From assembly GCA_020440405.1 (NCBI GenBank), contig JAGROF010000098.1:1-15147 (forward strand): 15,147 nt of DNA, in the 5' to 3' direction. The notes under the pieces were generated by a model. The model had not been told where the DNA came from and did no database searches. It saw only the letters and a list, made by a program, of their open reading frames with translations. The position numbers and the translations under genes are program-made. Origin of the DNA: Chlamydiia bacterium. GTDB lineage: Bacteria > Chlamydiota > Chlamydiia > Chlamydiales > Simkaniaceae. Positions 7,227-14,155 of the stretch are shown piece after piece (the first letter of the stretch is position 1; each line of letters opens with the position of its first letter).

Positions 7227-7835
7227 CTAGACCCTTTCGTTACACCGCGCTCTATTTAAGCGGATGGTTCCATCGCTGTGGCGTGACCATCCTTCTGCCG
7301 TTTCTTTTGTGAGCATTACAAGTGAGGATCCAACAATAACCTTCCCAGTAAACTTTGTATGCTCACGAAGCGCATAAGGAATAAATGTATTCGAGAACCA
7401 GTTTGAAAAGCCCAGCCACGTCGTTCCAATCAGAGTGGCAACCAAAAGGCCTCCCACAGGGTTAAAACCCGCTGCATGGCGATTGAGTTCCTGTGCCGCT
7501 GCTTTCCATAATTGTGCACGTTGAACCAGAGAGAGTTTTTCCTCTCCCATCGAGTGAGGATCTGCAACAGGAGGATTATGCAAATCAACAATCCGTTCAC
7601 GCTCTTCAAGCGCTAGATTGCGCTGCCCCATCATGATCATCTCTTCGCGCAGCTCAGAAGCAGTCCGAGGGGGGCGAAAAGTACAACTTGAAACAATATT
7701 GTTAATCAGAAGACCAATCGCTGTAAAATTGTGCTTGTCATCCTGAGCGTTTTCGCTCATTTCTACCGCAAAATTCCCCACAGACTTCCCCACCACGTCC
7801 ATAAATCCTTTCAACGTGCTTACTATTGCTGTCAT
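7227..7835 (-). CDS. Hypothetical membrane protein
   Basis: Unrecognised 202-aa protein. The start at 7835 is supported by AGGAAGGA about eight bases upstream. Residues 1-30 are helical and amphipathic, 36-52 mildly hydrophobic, 58-85 charged and helical. Residues 126-143, containing GGLLVATLIGTTWLGF, form the only convincing membrane helix, followed by a second moderately hydrophobic stretch at 164-175 and a basic C-terminus. No signal peptide, enzyme motif or known domain can be seen. It lies 54 nt downstream of the 216-aa gene on the same strand and probably shares its promoter; the palindromic element starts 38 nt after its stop. Together the two genes separate efp from amn. A role at the host-pathogen interface is possible but rests only on architecture. 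Confidence 0.78.
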   Translation of the reverse strand: MTAIVSTLKGFMDVVGKSVGNFAVEMSENAQDDKHNFTAIGLLINNIVSSCTFRPPRTASELREEMIMMGQRNLALEERERIVDLHNPPVADPHSMGEEKLSLVQRAQLWKAAAQELNRHAAGFNPVGGLLVATLIGTTWLGFSNWFSNTFIPYALREHTKFTGKVIVGSSLVMLTKETAEGWSRHSDGTIRLNRARCNERV

Positions 7836-7889
7836 AATGTTAATCCTTCCTGTTAATTCCCCGCTTCCGAGGAGATTCTAAGTCTTAAT

Positions 7890-8540
7890 TTAAACAAAAT
7901 CGGTGCCATTGCCATTCCCTCCGCCTTTCACAACACTGACATCCCTTGCACTCATGCTCCGCGCCAATGCTTCCGAAGAAGTCCTGACATGCCCTCCAAT
8001 TGTTCGCAGCGTTGCAGCTTGATCCTCCATCTCTTTGATGCGAGCGTTAAGGGATTCTTCAAGTCTCTGAAGTCCCGCCACTCGCTCATCAAGCGCAACA
8101 TTTTGCAGTCTGAGTCTTTCATGCTCTTCTCGAAGGTGTTGCACATGCTCTCTCTTTTCAACAGATAGAAGGGTTTGGGCTTGTTCGAGTTGGATTTTTG
8201 TTTGGCCGAGTAGGTCGCGGTGCTCATCGGCCATGCGTTTGTAGTCGAGGGCGGTTCCTTGGAGGTCACGGGTGAGCTCGCGAGATTCTTGGACATTGTC
8301 TGCGACGACGCCTTTCTTAACCGACTCTTCGGCGATGAAGAGAACGGCGACGTTGGCGCCACTGAGAGAAGCTTGTGTAGCCTTGTAATGATAGGCTTGA
8401 AAAAGAGCGTTAATGGCAACAAGACACATAAAGCCTTCGATGACTTTAATTTCAAGTTCGCTACGCATATCATTGAAAGAAAAAGGGATCAGAGGTCGTT
8501 GTTGCGCTACAACAGCTCCACCATTTACAGGTCGTTCCAT
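7890..8540 (-). CDS. Hypothetical membrane-anchored coiled-coil protein
   Basis: Unrecognised 216-aa protein. The start at 8540 follows GGGAGG at normal spacing. Residues 31-50 are hydrophobic (IKVIEGFMCLVAINALFQAY) and 60-71 form a second, weaker hydrophobic segment, so one helix or a tight hairpin near the N-terminus is likely. Residues about 85-178 are a Glu/Gln/Arg/Leu-rich heptad pattern predicted to be coiled coil (for example around EHVQHLREEHERLRLQ). The tail is low-complexity, with GGGNGNG near 207-212. N-terminal hydrophobic hairpin plus coiled coil is the layout of many chlamydial inclusion membrane (Inc) proteins, but it is not specific to them. It is the first gene of a likely two-gene unit with the 202-aa protein and is divergent from amn, with candidate promoters in the 138-nt gap. 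Confidence 0.8.
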   Translation of the reverse strand: MERPVNGGAVVAQQRPLIPFSFNDMRSELEIKVIEGFMCLVAINALFQAYHYKATQASLSGANVAVLFIAEESVKKGVVADNVQESRELTRDLQGTALDYKRMADEHRDLLGQTKIQLEQAQTLLSVEKREHVQHLREEHERLRLQNVALDERVAGLQRLEESLNARIKEMEDQAATLRTIGGHVRTSSEALARSMSARDVSVVKGGGNGNGTDFV

Positions 8541-8571
8541 TTTTTGCCTCCCGTGGTTAGGTTTTGGGAAA

Positions 8572-8601
8572 ATGTTAGTTTAATGATAAAAAAATTGTAA
8601 A
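8572..8601 (-). promoter_or_regulatory. Candidate sigma70-type promoter for the 216-aa gene
   Basis: Minus strand: TTTACA (8596-8601), an 18-bp AT-rich spacer, then TAACAT (8572-8577). The -35 matches the consensus at five of six positions and the -10 at four. Transcription would start near 8565, leaving a leader of about 25 nt with the GGGAGG ribosome binding site. Confidence 0.45.
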
Positions 8602-8635
8602 GAAAAAATTCTACTTTTCTCCAAAAAGTTTTCCA

Positions 8636-8664
8636 GTTATACCGGGCTCAAGAAATAAATGCAA
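8636..8664 (-). promoter_or_regulatory. Alternative upstream promoter for the 216-aa gene
   Basis: Minus strand: TTGCAT (8659-8664), 17-bp spacer, TATAAC (8636-8641). The -10 is close to consensus and the spacing is ideal, but the -35 keeps only TTG. It overlaps the amn ribosome-binding region, so use of this promoter could interfere with amn expression. Confidence 0.3.
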
Positions 8665-8678
8665 AAGGGTTTGACCTG

Positions 8679-9482
8679 GTGAATCACGGTGAGCTTCAAG
8701 AAGAGCAGTATGCAAAAGAGACGCTTGAGAGATATTCAGGATCATCTGCGGAAGCGTTTCAGTCGAATCTATTACTGACGAACTTTCCACGCTATGTGGA
8801 TTATTTTGCCTCTCGGTGCAAAGTAGAGGTGACCGAAGGGTCGATGTTTAAAGTTGCGCATTGCCCGGATGAAGAGATTTCAATTCTCGACTTTAAAATT
8901 GGGTCTCCTGCAGCCGCCCTTGTCGTGGATCTCTGCTCTTTTCTAGATATCAAAGCCGCCCTTCTTTTGGGGATGTGTGGCGGGCTCCGCCGCCGCTATC
9001 AGGTAGGGGAATATTTGGTTCCCATCGCGAGTATTCGCGCAGAAGGAACCTCCGATTTCTACTTCCCGGCAGAAGTGCCTTCTCTCGCCAACTTTCTCAT
9101 GCAACGAGCTGTCACAGAGGTGATGGAAGAAGAGAAGGGGGTGCATCATATCGGGATCACTTATACCACAAACCTCCGTTTCTGGGAGTATAATGAAGCA
9201 TTTATCGAGCGCTTAAAAGCAACCCGTGCCCAAGCCATCGAGCTCGAGTGTGCCACCCTCTTTACAGGGAGCTACAAGCGAAAGTTTACTCTAGGAGCTC
9301 TCCTCCTCATCTCCGACCTTCCCCTCAATCGCGATCAGATTAAAACTAAAAAAAGTTCTGAAGAAATTTTTAAGCGGTTCATGCCTGATCATATTGAAAA
9401 GGGGATGAAAATTCTCAAGCATGCGCGCACCATGCAATCGAAAAAGCTTAAAGGGGCTTACCACCGCAACATTGGCCTGTAA
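8679..9482 (+). CDS. amn: AMP nucleosidase, short chlamydial form
   Basis: Predicted to split AMP into adenine and ribose 5-phosphate, helping to set the cellular AMP level. The 267-aa protein belongs to the purine nucleoside phosphorylase fold: GMCGGL (98-103) for phosphate and ribose contacts, GTSDFYFP (123-130), IELECATLF (187-195) for ribose binding, and the catalytic Asp in ISDLP (211-215). It lacks the roughly 200-residue N-terminal regulatory domain of E. coli Amn; I recall the same short form in Chlamydia. The start is a GTG at 8679, preceded by AAAAGGG; homology begins almost at once (YAKETLERYSGS), so little sequence can be missing. It is divergent from the 216-aa gene. A promoter and a 189-nt gap separate it from the transporter operon downstream. 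Some other nucleoside hydrolase specificity cannot be fully excluded. Confidence 0.9.
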   Translation: MNHGELQEEQYAKETLERYSGSSAEAFQSNLLLTNFPRYVDYFASRCKVEVTEGSMFKVAHCPDEEISILDFKIGSPAAALVVDLCSFLDIKAALLLGMCGGLRRRYQVGEYLVPIASIRAEGTSDFYFPAEVPSLANFLMQRAVTEVMEEEKGVHHIGITYTTNLRFWEYNEAFIERLKATRAQAIELECATLFTGSYKRKFTLGALLLISDLPLNRDQIKTKKSSEEIFKRFMPDHIEKGMKILKHARTMQSKKLKGAYHRNIGL

Positions 9483-9507
9483 GAGACTTCGCATACACCT
9501 TCTAAGG

Positions 9508-9536
9508 TTGACAGCTAAAAGGTTTCTGGTTATGAT
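9508..9536 (+). promoter_or_regulatory. Strong sigma70-type promoter for the tandem NSS operon
   Basis: TTGACA (9508-9513, perfect consensus), 17-bp spacer, TATGAT (9531-9536, five of six). This is the best promoter match in the window. Transcription should start near 9543 and produce an untranslated leader of about 125-130 nt before the ATG at 9672. Confidence 0.75.
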
Positions 9537-9542
9537 CGTATG

Positions 9543-9668
9543 AAAATAATTTGTGGAATTATGCTTTCAATAAATCAGACCTCAACACTTTCCACTCTTT
9601 CGACATCCGGGCAGGGGACGCAGCGTCCCATTGCTTCGTGATGGCTTCACCCCAACTTTTCAGAGGTC
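9543..9668 (+). promoter_or_regulatory. 5' leader of the NSS operon with a perfect GC-rich hairpin
   Basis: The predicted leader contains GGGACG-CAG-CGTCCC (9615-9629), a perfect 6-bp stem with a 3-base loop, about 40 nt before the start codon. No T-run follows, so it is not a simple intrinsic terminator. It matches no riboswitch class that I recognise. The spacing would permit regulation of translation or RNA stability, but that is inference. Confidence 0.4.
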
Positions 9669-9671
9669 ATG

Positions 9672-11057
9672 ATGAATCAAATTAGAGAACACTGGACAGG
9701 ACGTATTGGGTTTTTGATGGCGGCGATTGGGTCGGCCATCGGACTCGGAATTCTTTGGAAGTTTCCTTATACAGTAGGAGAGAATGGAGGAGGTCTCTTT
9801 CTCCTTTCCTATCTGATTTGTTTGATCATCGTCGGTATTCCCATTTTCATTGCAGAGATCATTTTAGGGCGGAGCAGCCAAAGGGCGGCTGTTGGGGCTT
9901 ATGAGCACCACGATCCAAAGAAAGGGGGCTGGAAAGTCACGGGATGGTTTGGGGTTTTAGCATCCTTTTTGATCATGTCATTTTATAGTGTGATTGCGGG
10001 ATGGGGAATGAGCTACATTTTGATGTCGCTGAATGGATTTTATCAAAATATGAGTGGGGAGGAGATTGCCGCTGCTTATGATACATTGATCTGTTCAGGG
10101 GATATTTCTGTCCTGTGGCATTTCTTGTTTACCTTGATTACAACAGTCATTGTCTTATCGGGTGTGCGCAAGGGAATTGAACGGTGGGCTAAGATCATGA
10201 CGAAGGTTCTGCTTGCTCTTTTAGTCTTGCTCTTTTTATATACCTTGACCCTCGATGGATTTGGAAAGGCTGTGCAGTTTATTTTTCATCCAAACCCTGC
10301 TGATTTTAAATTGACGAGTGTGATTGAGGCTTTGGGGCTTGCTTTTTGGACGCTCAGCATTGGCCAAGGGATCATGATCAGTTATGGAAGCTATATGAAG
10401 CGCTCAAGTAGCATTGTGCAGATGTGCGGGATTGTGGCATTTTCGGTGATTGTGGTCGCTGTCCTTGCGGCGCTTGTGATTTTCCCGGTTGTTTTTACTT
10501 TTAACCTCCCTCCACAAGCAGGGCCAGGACTGATTTTTCAAACCCTTCCCTATCTGTTTGCGCAGCTACCTGGATCGCTCGTTTTGAGCACGATGTTTTT
10601 TACGTTGTTTGTCTTTACGGCGCTGACCTCGGCGATTCCCCTGATTGAGGTGGTGGCGACGAACCTTATGGAGCTCAAGGGAATTTCTCGTCGGCGCGCA
10701 GCGCTTTATGTGGGAGGAGCAACGTTTATCTTTGGAATCCCGAGTGCCTTTGCTAACGCTTCGGGGGTGTTTCCTGATTGGTCTGCAATTTATGGCATGG
10801 ACTTTCTCAAGACGATTGATAGTTTGGTTTCGATTTGGGTCATTCCTATTGGAGGGCTGCTCAGTGCGATTTTTGTCGGATGGGTAATGGATCGCCAAGT
10901 CACACGTAGTGAGTTTACGTTTGGCACGAAGGTTCCGTTTCTTTACCATCCTTGGCGTTTTTTCATGCGGTGGATTGTTCCGCTGACGATTTTGATTATT
11001 ATTATCCAAAAGAGTGGGCTATATGATTTCGACCGCCTACTGAAGGGGGGAGGATGA
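9672..11057 (+). CDS. NSS family amino-acid transporter, tandem paralogue 2
   Basis: Sodium-coupled inner-membrane uptake permease of the LeuT fold, 461 aa with about 11-12 hydrophobic helices. TM1 carries GSAIGLGILWKFPY (20-33), numbered as in LeuT by coincidence: Ile27 stands where LeuT has the Na1 ligand Asn27, and Lys30 replaces the gate Arg30. TM6 is FWTLSIGQG (225-233), with Trp226 at the Phe253 pocket position and Gln232 at the Phe259 position. TM8 FTALTS (315-320) keeps the Na2 Thr-Ser pair, and Asp383 fits the gate Asp404. The ATG at 9672 is preferred over 9669 because AGAGG (9662-9666) is better spaced for it and MNQIREHW then matches MNQVREHW of the next gene. It is first in an operon behind the strong promoter at 9508; its stop overlaps the next start by 4 nt. 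Substrate unknown. Confidence 0.94.
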   Translation: MNQIREHWTGRIGFLMAAIGSAIGLGILWKFPYTVGENGGGLFLLSYLICLIIVGIPIFIAEIILGRSSQRAAVGAYEHHDPKKGGWKVTGWFGVLASFLIMSFYSVIAGWGMSYILMSLNGFYQNMSGEEIAAAYDTLICSGDISVLWHFLFTLITTVIVLSGVRKGIERWAKIMTKVLLALLVLLFLYTLTLDGFGKAVQFIFHPNPADFKLTSVIEALGLAFWTLSIGQGIMISYGSYMKRSSSIVQMCGIVAFSVIVVAVLAALVIFPVVFTFNLPPQAGPGLIFQTLPYLFAQLPGSLVLSTMFFTLFVFTALTSAIPLIEVVATNLMELKGISRRRAALYVGGATFIFGIPSAFANASGVFPDWSAIYGMDFLKTIDSLVSIWVIPIGGLLSAIFVGWVMDRQVTRSEFTFGTKVPFLYHPWRFFMRWIVPLTILIIIIQKSGLYDFDRLLKGGG

Positions 11058-12475
11058 ACCAGGTGCGAGAACATTGGGGGTCACGCCTCGGATTTATTTT
11101 AGCAGCGGTGGGGTCTGCCATCGGGTTAGGGGTCCTCTGGAAGTTTCCCTATACGGTAGGGCAAAATGGAGGAGGTCTTTTCCTCTTTGCCTACTTTGTG
11201 TGTATCATTTTGATTGGGATCCCCGTGCTGATTGGGGAGTTGTTACTGGGGCGGAGCAGCCAGCGTGCTGCTGTCGGAGCCTTTGGAACCCTTGCAGAAG
11301 ATCGTCCCCGCTGGAAAGTGGCAGGGTGGTTTGGTGTCTTGTCATCGTTTCTGATCATGTCGTTTTATAGTGTGATTGCAGGGTGGGGGATGAGCTATGT
11401 CCTGATGTCTCTCAGCGGGTTTTATCAAAACCTCTCCTCAGAGGGAATTTTAGGAGTCTTTGAAAAGCTGTCCCACTCTGGGAGCATCACCCTTTTTTGG
11501 CACTTTCTCTTTACGTTAATTACGATGAGCATCGTCTTATCGGGAGTGCGTAAGGGAATCGAGTTTTGGTCAAAACTCATGACGCGTGCCCTATTTGTGA
11601 TTCTGATTGCGCTGTTTTGCTACAGCATCAAATTAGAAGGGTTTTCAAAGGCGGTGCATTTTATCTTCTATCCAGACCCCGAGCAATTCCACTTGTCAAG
11701 TATATTGGAGGCGTTGGGGCTTGCCTTTTTTACTTTGAGCTTGGGACAGGGGATTATGATTAGTTATGGAAGCTATATGCGGAAGCGAGAAAATATCCCG
11801 CAGATGGCTTGTGTGATTGGGATGTCGGTGATTTTTGTGGCGATTTTAGCAGCGCTAACGATTTTTCCTGTGATTTTCACGTTTGGATTCGAGCCCCAGC
11901 AAGGGTCAGGGCTGATTTTTAAAACCCTTCCCTATTTGTTTGCGCAGCTGCCTGGGTCGCTTGTGATCTCAACGGTCTTCTTTACGTTATTTGTCTTTAC
12001 GGCGCTCACCTCGGCGATCCCTTTTATTGAGGTGGTGGCAACAAACATTATGGAGCTGGCAAAATGGCCCCGCAAAAAAGCGGTGTTGCTCACGGCTTTA
12101 GGAACGTTTTTATTTGGAATCCCGAGTGCTTTGGCGGTTTCCCATGGACTTTTCCCCAGCTGGCAAAATGTGTATGGAACCAATTTTTTAGATACAGTCG
12201 ATAATTTTGTCTCGACTTGGATCATCCCTGTGGGAGGACTTTTAACCGCCTTGTTTATTGGGTGGGGGCTCAAGCGAGAAATCTCAAGAGGAGAGTTTCC
12301 TTTAGGAAAAGGATGGGCTTTCTTCTTTCGCTGCTGGCATTTTTTCATGAAATGGATCATTCCCTTGACAATTTTTTTAATTATCCTGCAAAAAAGTGGG
12401 GTGATTCATTTTAATGGAGGCCAAGATGGTTCTAACCCCGTCGAGCATGATGCCCCTCGGAACGCGGGCACCTAA
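11054..12475 (+). CDS. NSS family amino-acid transporter, tandem paralogue 3
   Basis: Close paralogue of the preceding gene. The two proteins share well over half their residues by eye and run without gaps through at least the first 230 residues, so this is a tandem duplication. Signature GSAIGLGVLWKFPY (20-33) has Val27 and Lys30. TM6 reads FFTLSLGQG, keeping Phe where paralogue 2 has Trp. TM8 FTALTS and the gate Asp (LDTVDN) are present. At 473 aa it carries a short hydrophilic C-terminal tail (GGQDGSNPVEHDAPRNAGT) coded by DNA that is also the start of the thioredoxin-fold gene. It begins within ATGA of the previous stop, behind GGGGGGAGG, which indicates translational coupling. The difference in the TM6 pocket suggests the two copies take different amino acids. 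That is inference. Confidence 0.94.
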   Translation: MNQVREHWGSRLGFILAAVGSAIGLGVLWKFPYTVGQNGGGLFLFAYFVCIILIGIPVLIGELLLGRSSQRAAVGAFGTLAEDRPRWKVAGWFGVLSSFLIMSFYSVIAGWGMSYVLMSLSGFYQNLSSEGILGVFEKLSHSGSITLFWHFLFTLITMSIVLSGVRKGIEFWSKLMTRALFVILIALFCYSIKLEGFSKAVHFIFYPDPEQFHLSSILEALGLAFFTLSLGQGIMISYGSYMRKRENIPQMACVIGMSVIFVAILAALTIFPVIFTFGFEPQQGSGLIFKTLPYLFAQLPGSLVISTVFFTLFVFTALTSAIPFIEVVATNIMELAKWPRKKAVLLTALGTFLFGIPSALAVSHGLFPSWQNVYGTNFLDTVDNFVSTWIIPVGGLLTALFIGWGLKREISRGEFPLGKGWAFFFRCWHFFMKWIIPLTIFLIILQKSGVIHFNGGQDGSNPVEHDAPRNAGT

Positions 12476-12995
12476 CTTTAAATTAGTCGATGTGATTTCA
12501 GATGAAGTGGTGACTTTAAGGGATATTGAGTCAGATATTGGAACGGTGGTCATGTTCATCTGCAACCATTGTCCCTATGTGAAACATATCCAGAACATGC
12601 TCGTTGCCCTTGCTAAAGACTACATTATGAAGGGGATCTCTTTTGTTGCAATCAATTCCAATGACATTTCTGAATTTCCCGAAGATAGCCCGAAAGAGAT
12701 GAAAAAGCTTGCAGATGCCTTAGACTTTCCTTTTCCTTACCTTTTTGACTATTCCCAACAAGTGGCACGGGACTATGGAGCAACATGTACCCCAGATTTT
12801 TTTCTATTCGTTGAAAGTATGGAGTGTGTGTACCGCGGGCAATTCGACGAATCTCGCCCAGGGAACCATGTCATGGTGACGGGGAAAGATTTGGCGGAAG
12901 CCCTGGACTGTCTCATTTTAGGAAAAGAAGTGACCCCAGATCAGCACCCTAGCATCGGGTGTAACATCAAATGGGCACAAGTGGCTGTTAGATAA
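12426..12995 (+). CDS. Thioredoxin-fold protein (AhpC/TSA-like redoxin) with CNHC motif
   Basis: Cytoplasmic thioredoxin-fold protein of 189 aa with no signal peptide. The redox motif is Cys46-Asn-His-Cys49 (FICNHCPYVKH), followed by CTPDFFLF with the cis-Pro-type loop, YRGQFDESRPGN, and the closing GCNIKW. These mark a widespread family annotated only as thioredoxin family or redoxin domain protein; a peroxidase or disulfide-reductase role is likely but not proven. The ATG at 12426 is chosen over 12414 because GGAGG (12416-12420) precedes it by five bases. The gene starts inside the 3' end of the third NSS transporter, overlapping it by 50 nt in another frame, so it is the last gene of that operon and probably translationally coupled. 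What links it to amino-acid uptake is unclear. Confidence 0.9.
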   Translation: MVLTPSSMMPLGTRAPNFKLVDVISDEVVTLRDIESDIGTVVMFICNHCPYVKHIQNMLVALAKDYIMKGISFVAINSNDISEFPEDSPKEMKKLADALDFPFPYLFDYSQQVARDYGATCTPDFFLFVESMECVYRGQFDESRPGNHVMVTGKDLAEALDCLILGKEVTPDQHPSIGCNIKWAQVAVR

Positions 12996-12998
12996 TAG

Positions 12999-13010
12999 GA
13001 TTAATTAATC
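12999..13010. promoter_or_regulatory. Perfect 12-bp palindrome upstream of the 357-aa gene
   Basis: GATTAATTAATC is perfectly self-complementary and lies eight bases before the -35 of the following promoter, just after the redoxin stop codon. It could be an operator half of a dimeric repressor site. Being AT-rich it may also be chance, and its zero-loop symmetry makes it a poor terminator. Confidence 0.25.
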
Positions 13011-13018
13011 TTTACGGA

Positions 13019-13047
13019 TTGTTTTGATAGGGTGAGACCTTTATAAT
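13019..13047 (+). promoter_or_regulatory. Promoter of the 357-aa gene
   Basis: TTGTTT (13019-13024), 17-bp spacer, and a perfect TATAAT (13042-13047). Transcription would start near 13054, about 26 nt before the ATG at 13080, which has AAGGGGAAG (13066-13074) as ribosome binding site. Confidence 0.6.
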
Positions 13048-13079
13048 ACGCCTCAATTTATTGATAAGGGGAAGAAATT

Positions 13080-14153
13080 ATGGAATCTCAAGTAGCTCGC
13101 AGCAAGTGTGTTACGTCATGTGCTCCAGATCTAAAGCCAGCGCTCGAGACGCTGGAACAAGCTTTTCCTGATCTCTTTACTGAGATTCAACGTGTTGTTG
13201 GTTCTATTGCAATCAAACTAGTTATTGATCTTCCCATTATAGATGGAGGGGTGGCTATTTCAGAGCTCCGTCAAAGGGATATTTCAATTGGGGACCTTCA
13301 GGCAGGCGTAGAGGGGCGAGTGACTGTCGAAGCTTTAGCGCAAAAAAATATTTTTATTGAGGAGGAAGGAGCTCCAGCTTGGTGGCATTGGAAGGATCGG
13401 GTGATTTATATTTCGTATTCCTCCTATAGCGCCGAAGATGAGATGGATTACCATGATTATCAAGTGGCAAATCTTCTTTTTGAATTGCATAATGCTTCTC
13501 AAACGAAGGTCTTTTGGAACTTGATGACGATGAAGCAGGCGCTTTCAACCGCGGAGTTTGTCAAAAGGTTTGAAGGGATTGAACATACGACAATGCTACG
13601 TACGTGTGATGGGCTCAATGCACTTTTGCAAGAGAAGAAGTTGTTTGAACCCCGTTGTAACATTTATTCTAGGATGTATAAAGATCCTGAGCTGAATCTT
13701 TTGCTTCAACAAGTTGGACCTGAGGCGCAACCCAGCAAACATGCATTCGTGATTGCCAAAAAATCTCCCCACCATCGGAAGACCCCTTTTAAAGGAACAT
13801 GGAAAACCGAGTTTGATGAATCCAACTTAAAGCATCGTTTAGTTCAAAGCTATCTCTATACCATTCTAAGTCGGCACATGTCTGCTCTTGCGGGGAATTC
13901 TCGAGAGGCTTTAGACCGAGAGATTGCAAAAGTGCGAGAGGGGCTCAAGTTCAATGAAGATTGGGCCAAGATGGTGATGATCAATCTCCAGTTTTTCCAA
14001 GAAAAGTATCAAGAGTATGTAGAAGCAGAGCATCCAGAAACCGTTGTCAACCTCCTTGAAAGAGTGGATATGTCCCGTGTTCTCACCTGTGCACAGCAAG
14101 CTGCACAAAACCGCAGCCTCCTTGACCGTTTTGTTGCTTGGGTCAGAGCATAA
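13080..14153 (+). CDS. Hypothetical protein with ELHNA motif
   Basis: Unrecognised soluble protein of 357 aa with its own promoter and ribosome binding site. There is no signal peptide or membrane helix. A predicted beta-rich part (about 76-115, with an unusual WWHW at 101-104 and VIYISYSSYS) leads into a helix, YQVANLLFELHNASQTKVF (127-145), then EFVKRFEGIEHTTMLRTCDG (159-178). The phrase LLFELHNA followed 20-35 residues later by an E-x-x-E(x)-H helix recalls putative degenerate metallopeptidase-like domains in effectors of intracellular bacteria, but I cannot name the family and no HExxH motif is present. The last 110 residues are helical, including a possible short coiled coil (275-318). 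The gene ends 2 nt from the convergent permease. A secreted effector is one possibility; nothing in the sequence proves it. Confidence 0.85.
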   Translation: MESQVARSKCVTSCAPDLKPALETLEQAFPDLFTEIQRVVGSIAIKLVIDLPIIDGGVAISELRQRDISIGDLQAGVEGRVTVEALAQKNIFIEEEGAPAWWHWKDRVIYISYSSYSAEDEMDYHDYQVANLLFELHNASQTKVFWNLMTMKQALSTAEFVKRFEGIEHTTMLRTCDGLNALLQEKKLFEPRCNIYSRMYKDPELNLLLQQVGPEAQPSKHAFVIAKKSPHHRKTPFKGTWKTEFDESNLKHRLVQSYLYTILSRHMSALAGNSREALDREIAKVREGLKFNEDWAKMVMINLQFFQEKYQEYVEAEHPETVVNLLERVDMSRVLTCAQQAAQNRSLLDRFVAWVRA

Positions 14154-14155
14154 AT

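Noticed and set aside
7952..8473. A 173-codon minus-strand frame inside the 216-aa gene.
   Set aside because: Alternative frame of the same DNA, with no ribosome binding site and a Ser/Lys/Leu composition typical of a frame-shifted shadow.
8220..8600. A 126-codon plus-strand frame.
   Set aside because: It lies mostly antisense to the 216-aa coiled-coil gene, whose start has a good ribosome binding site and whose composition is protein-like; the plus frame looks like a shadow.
8637..8645. TTATACCGG before amn as a second copy of the palindrome end.
   Set aside because: Only eight bases match and nothing further inward resembles the element.
9540..9641. A 33-codon frame rich in Thr, Ser and Leu before the NSS operon, like an attenuator leader peptide.
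   Set aside because: Its ATG lies between the -10 and the predicted start of transcription, it has no ribosome binding site, and the following hairpin has no T-run.
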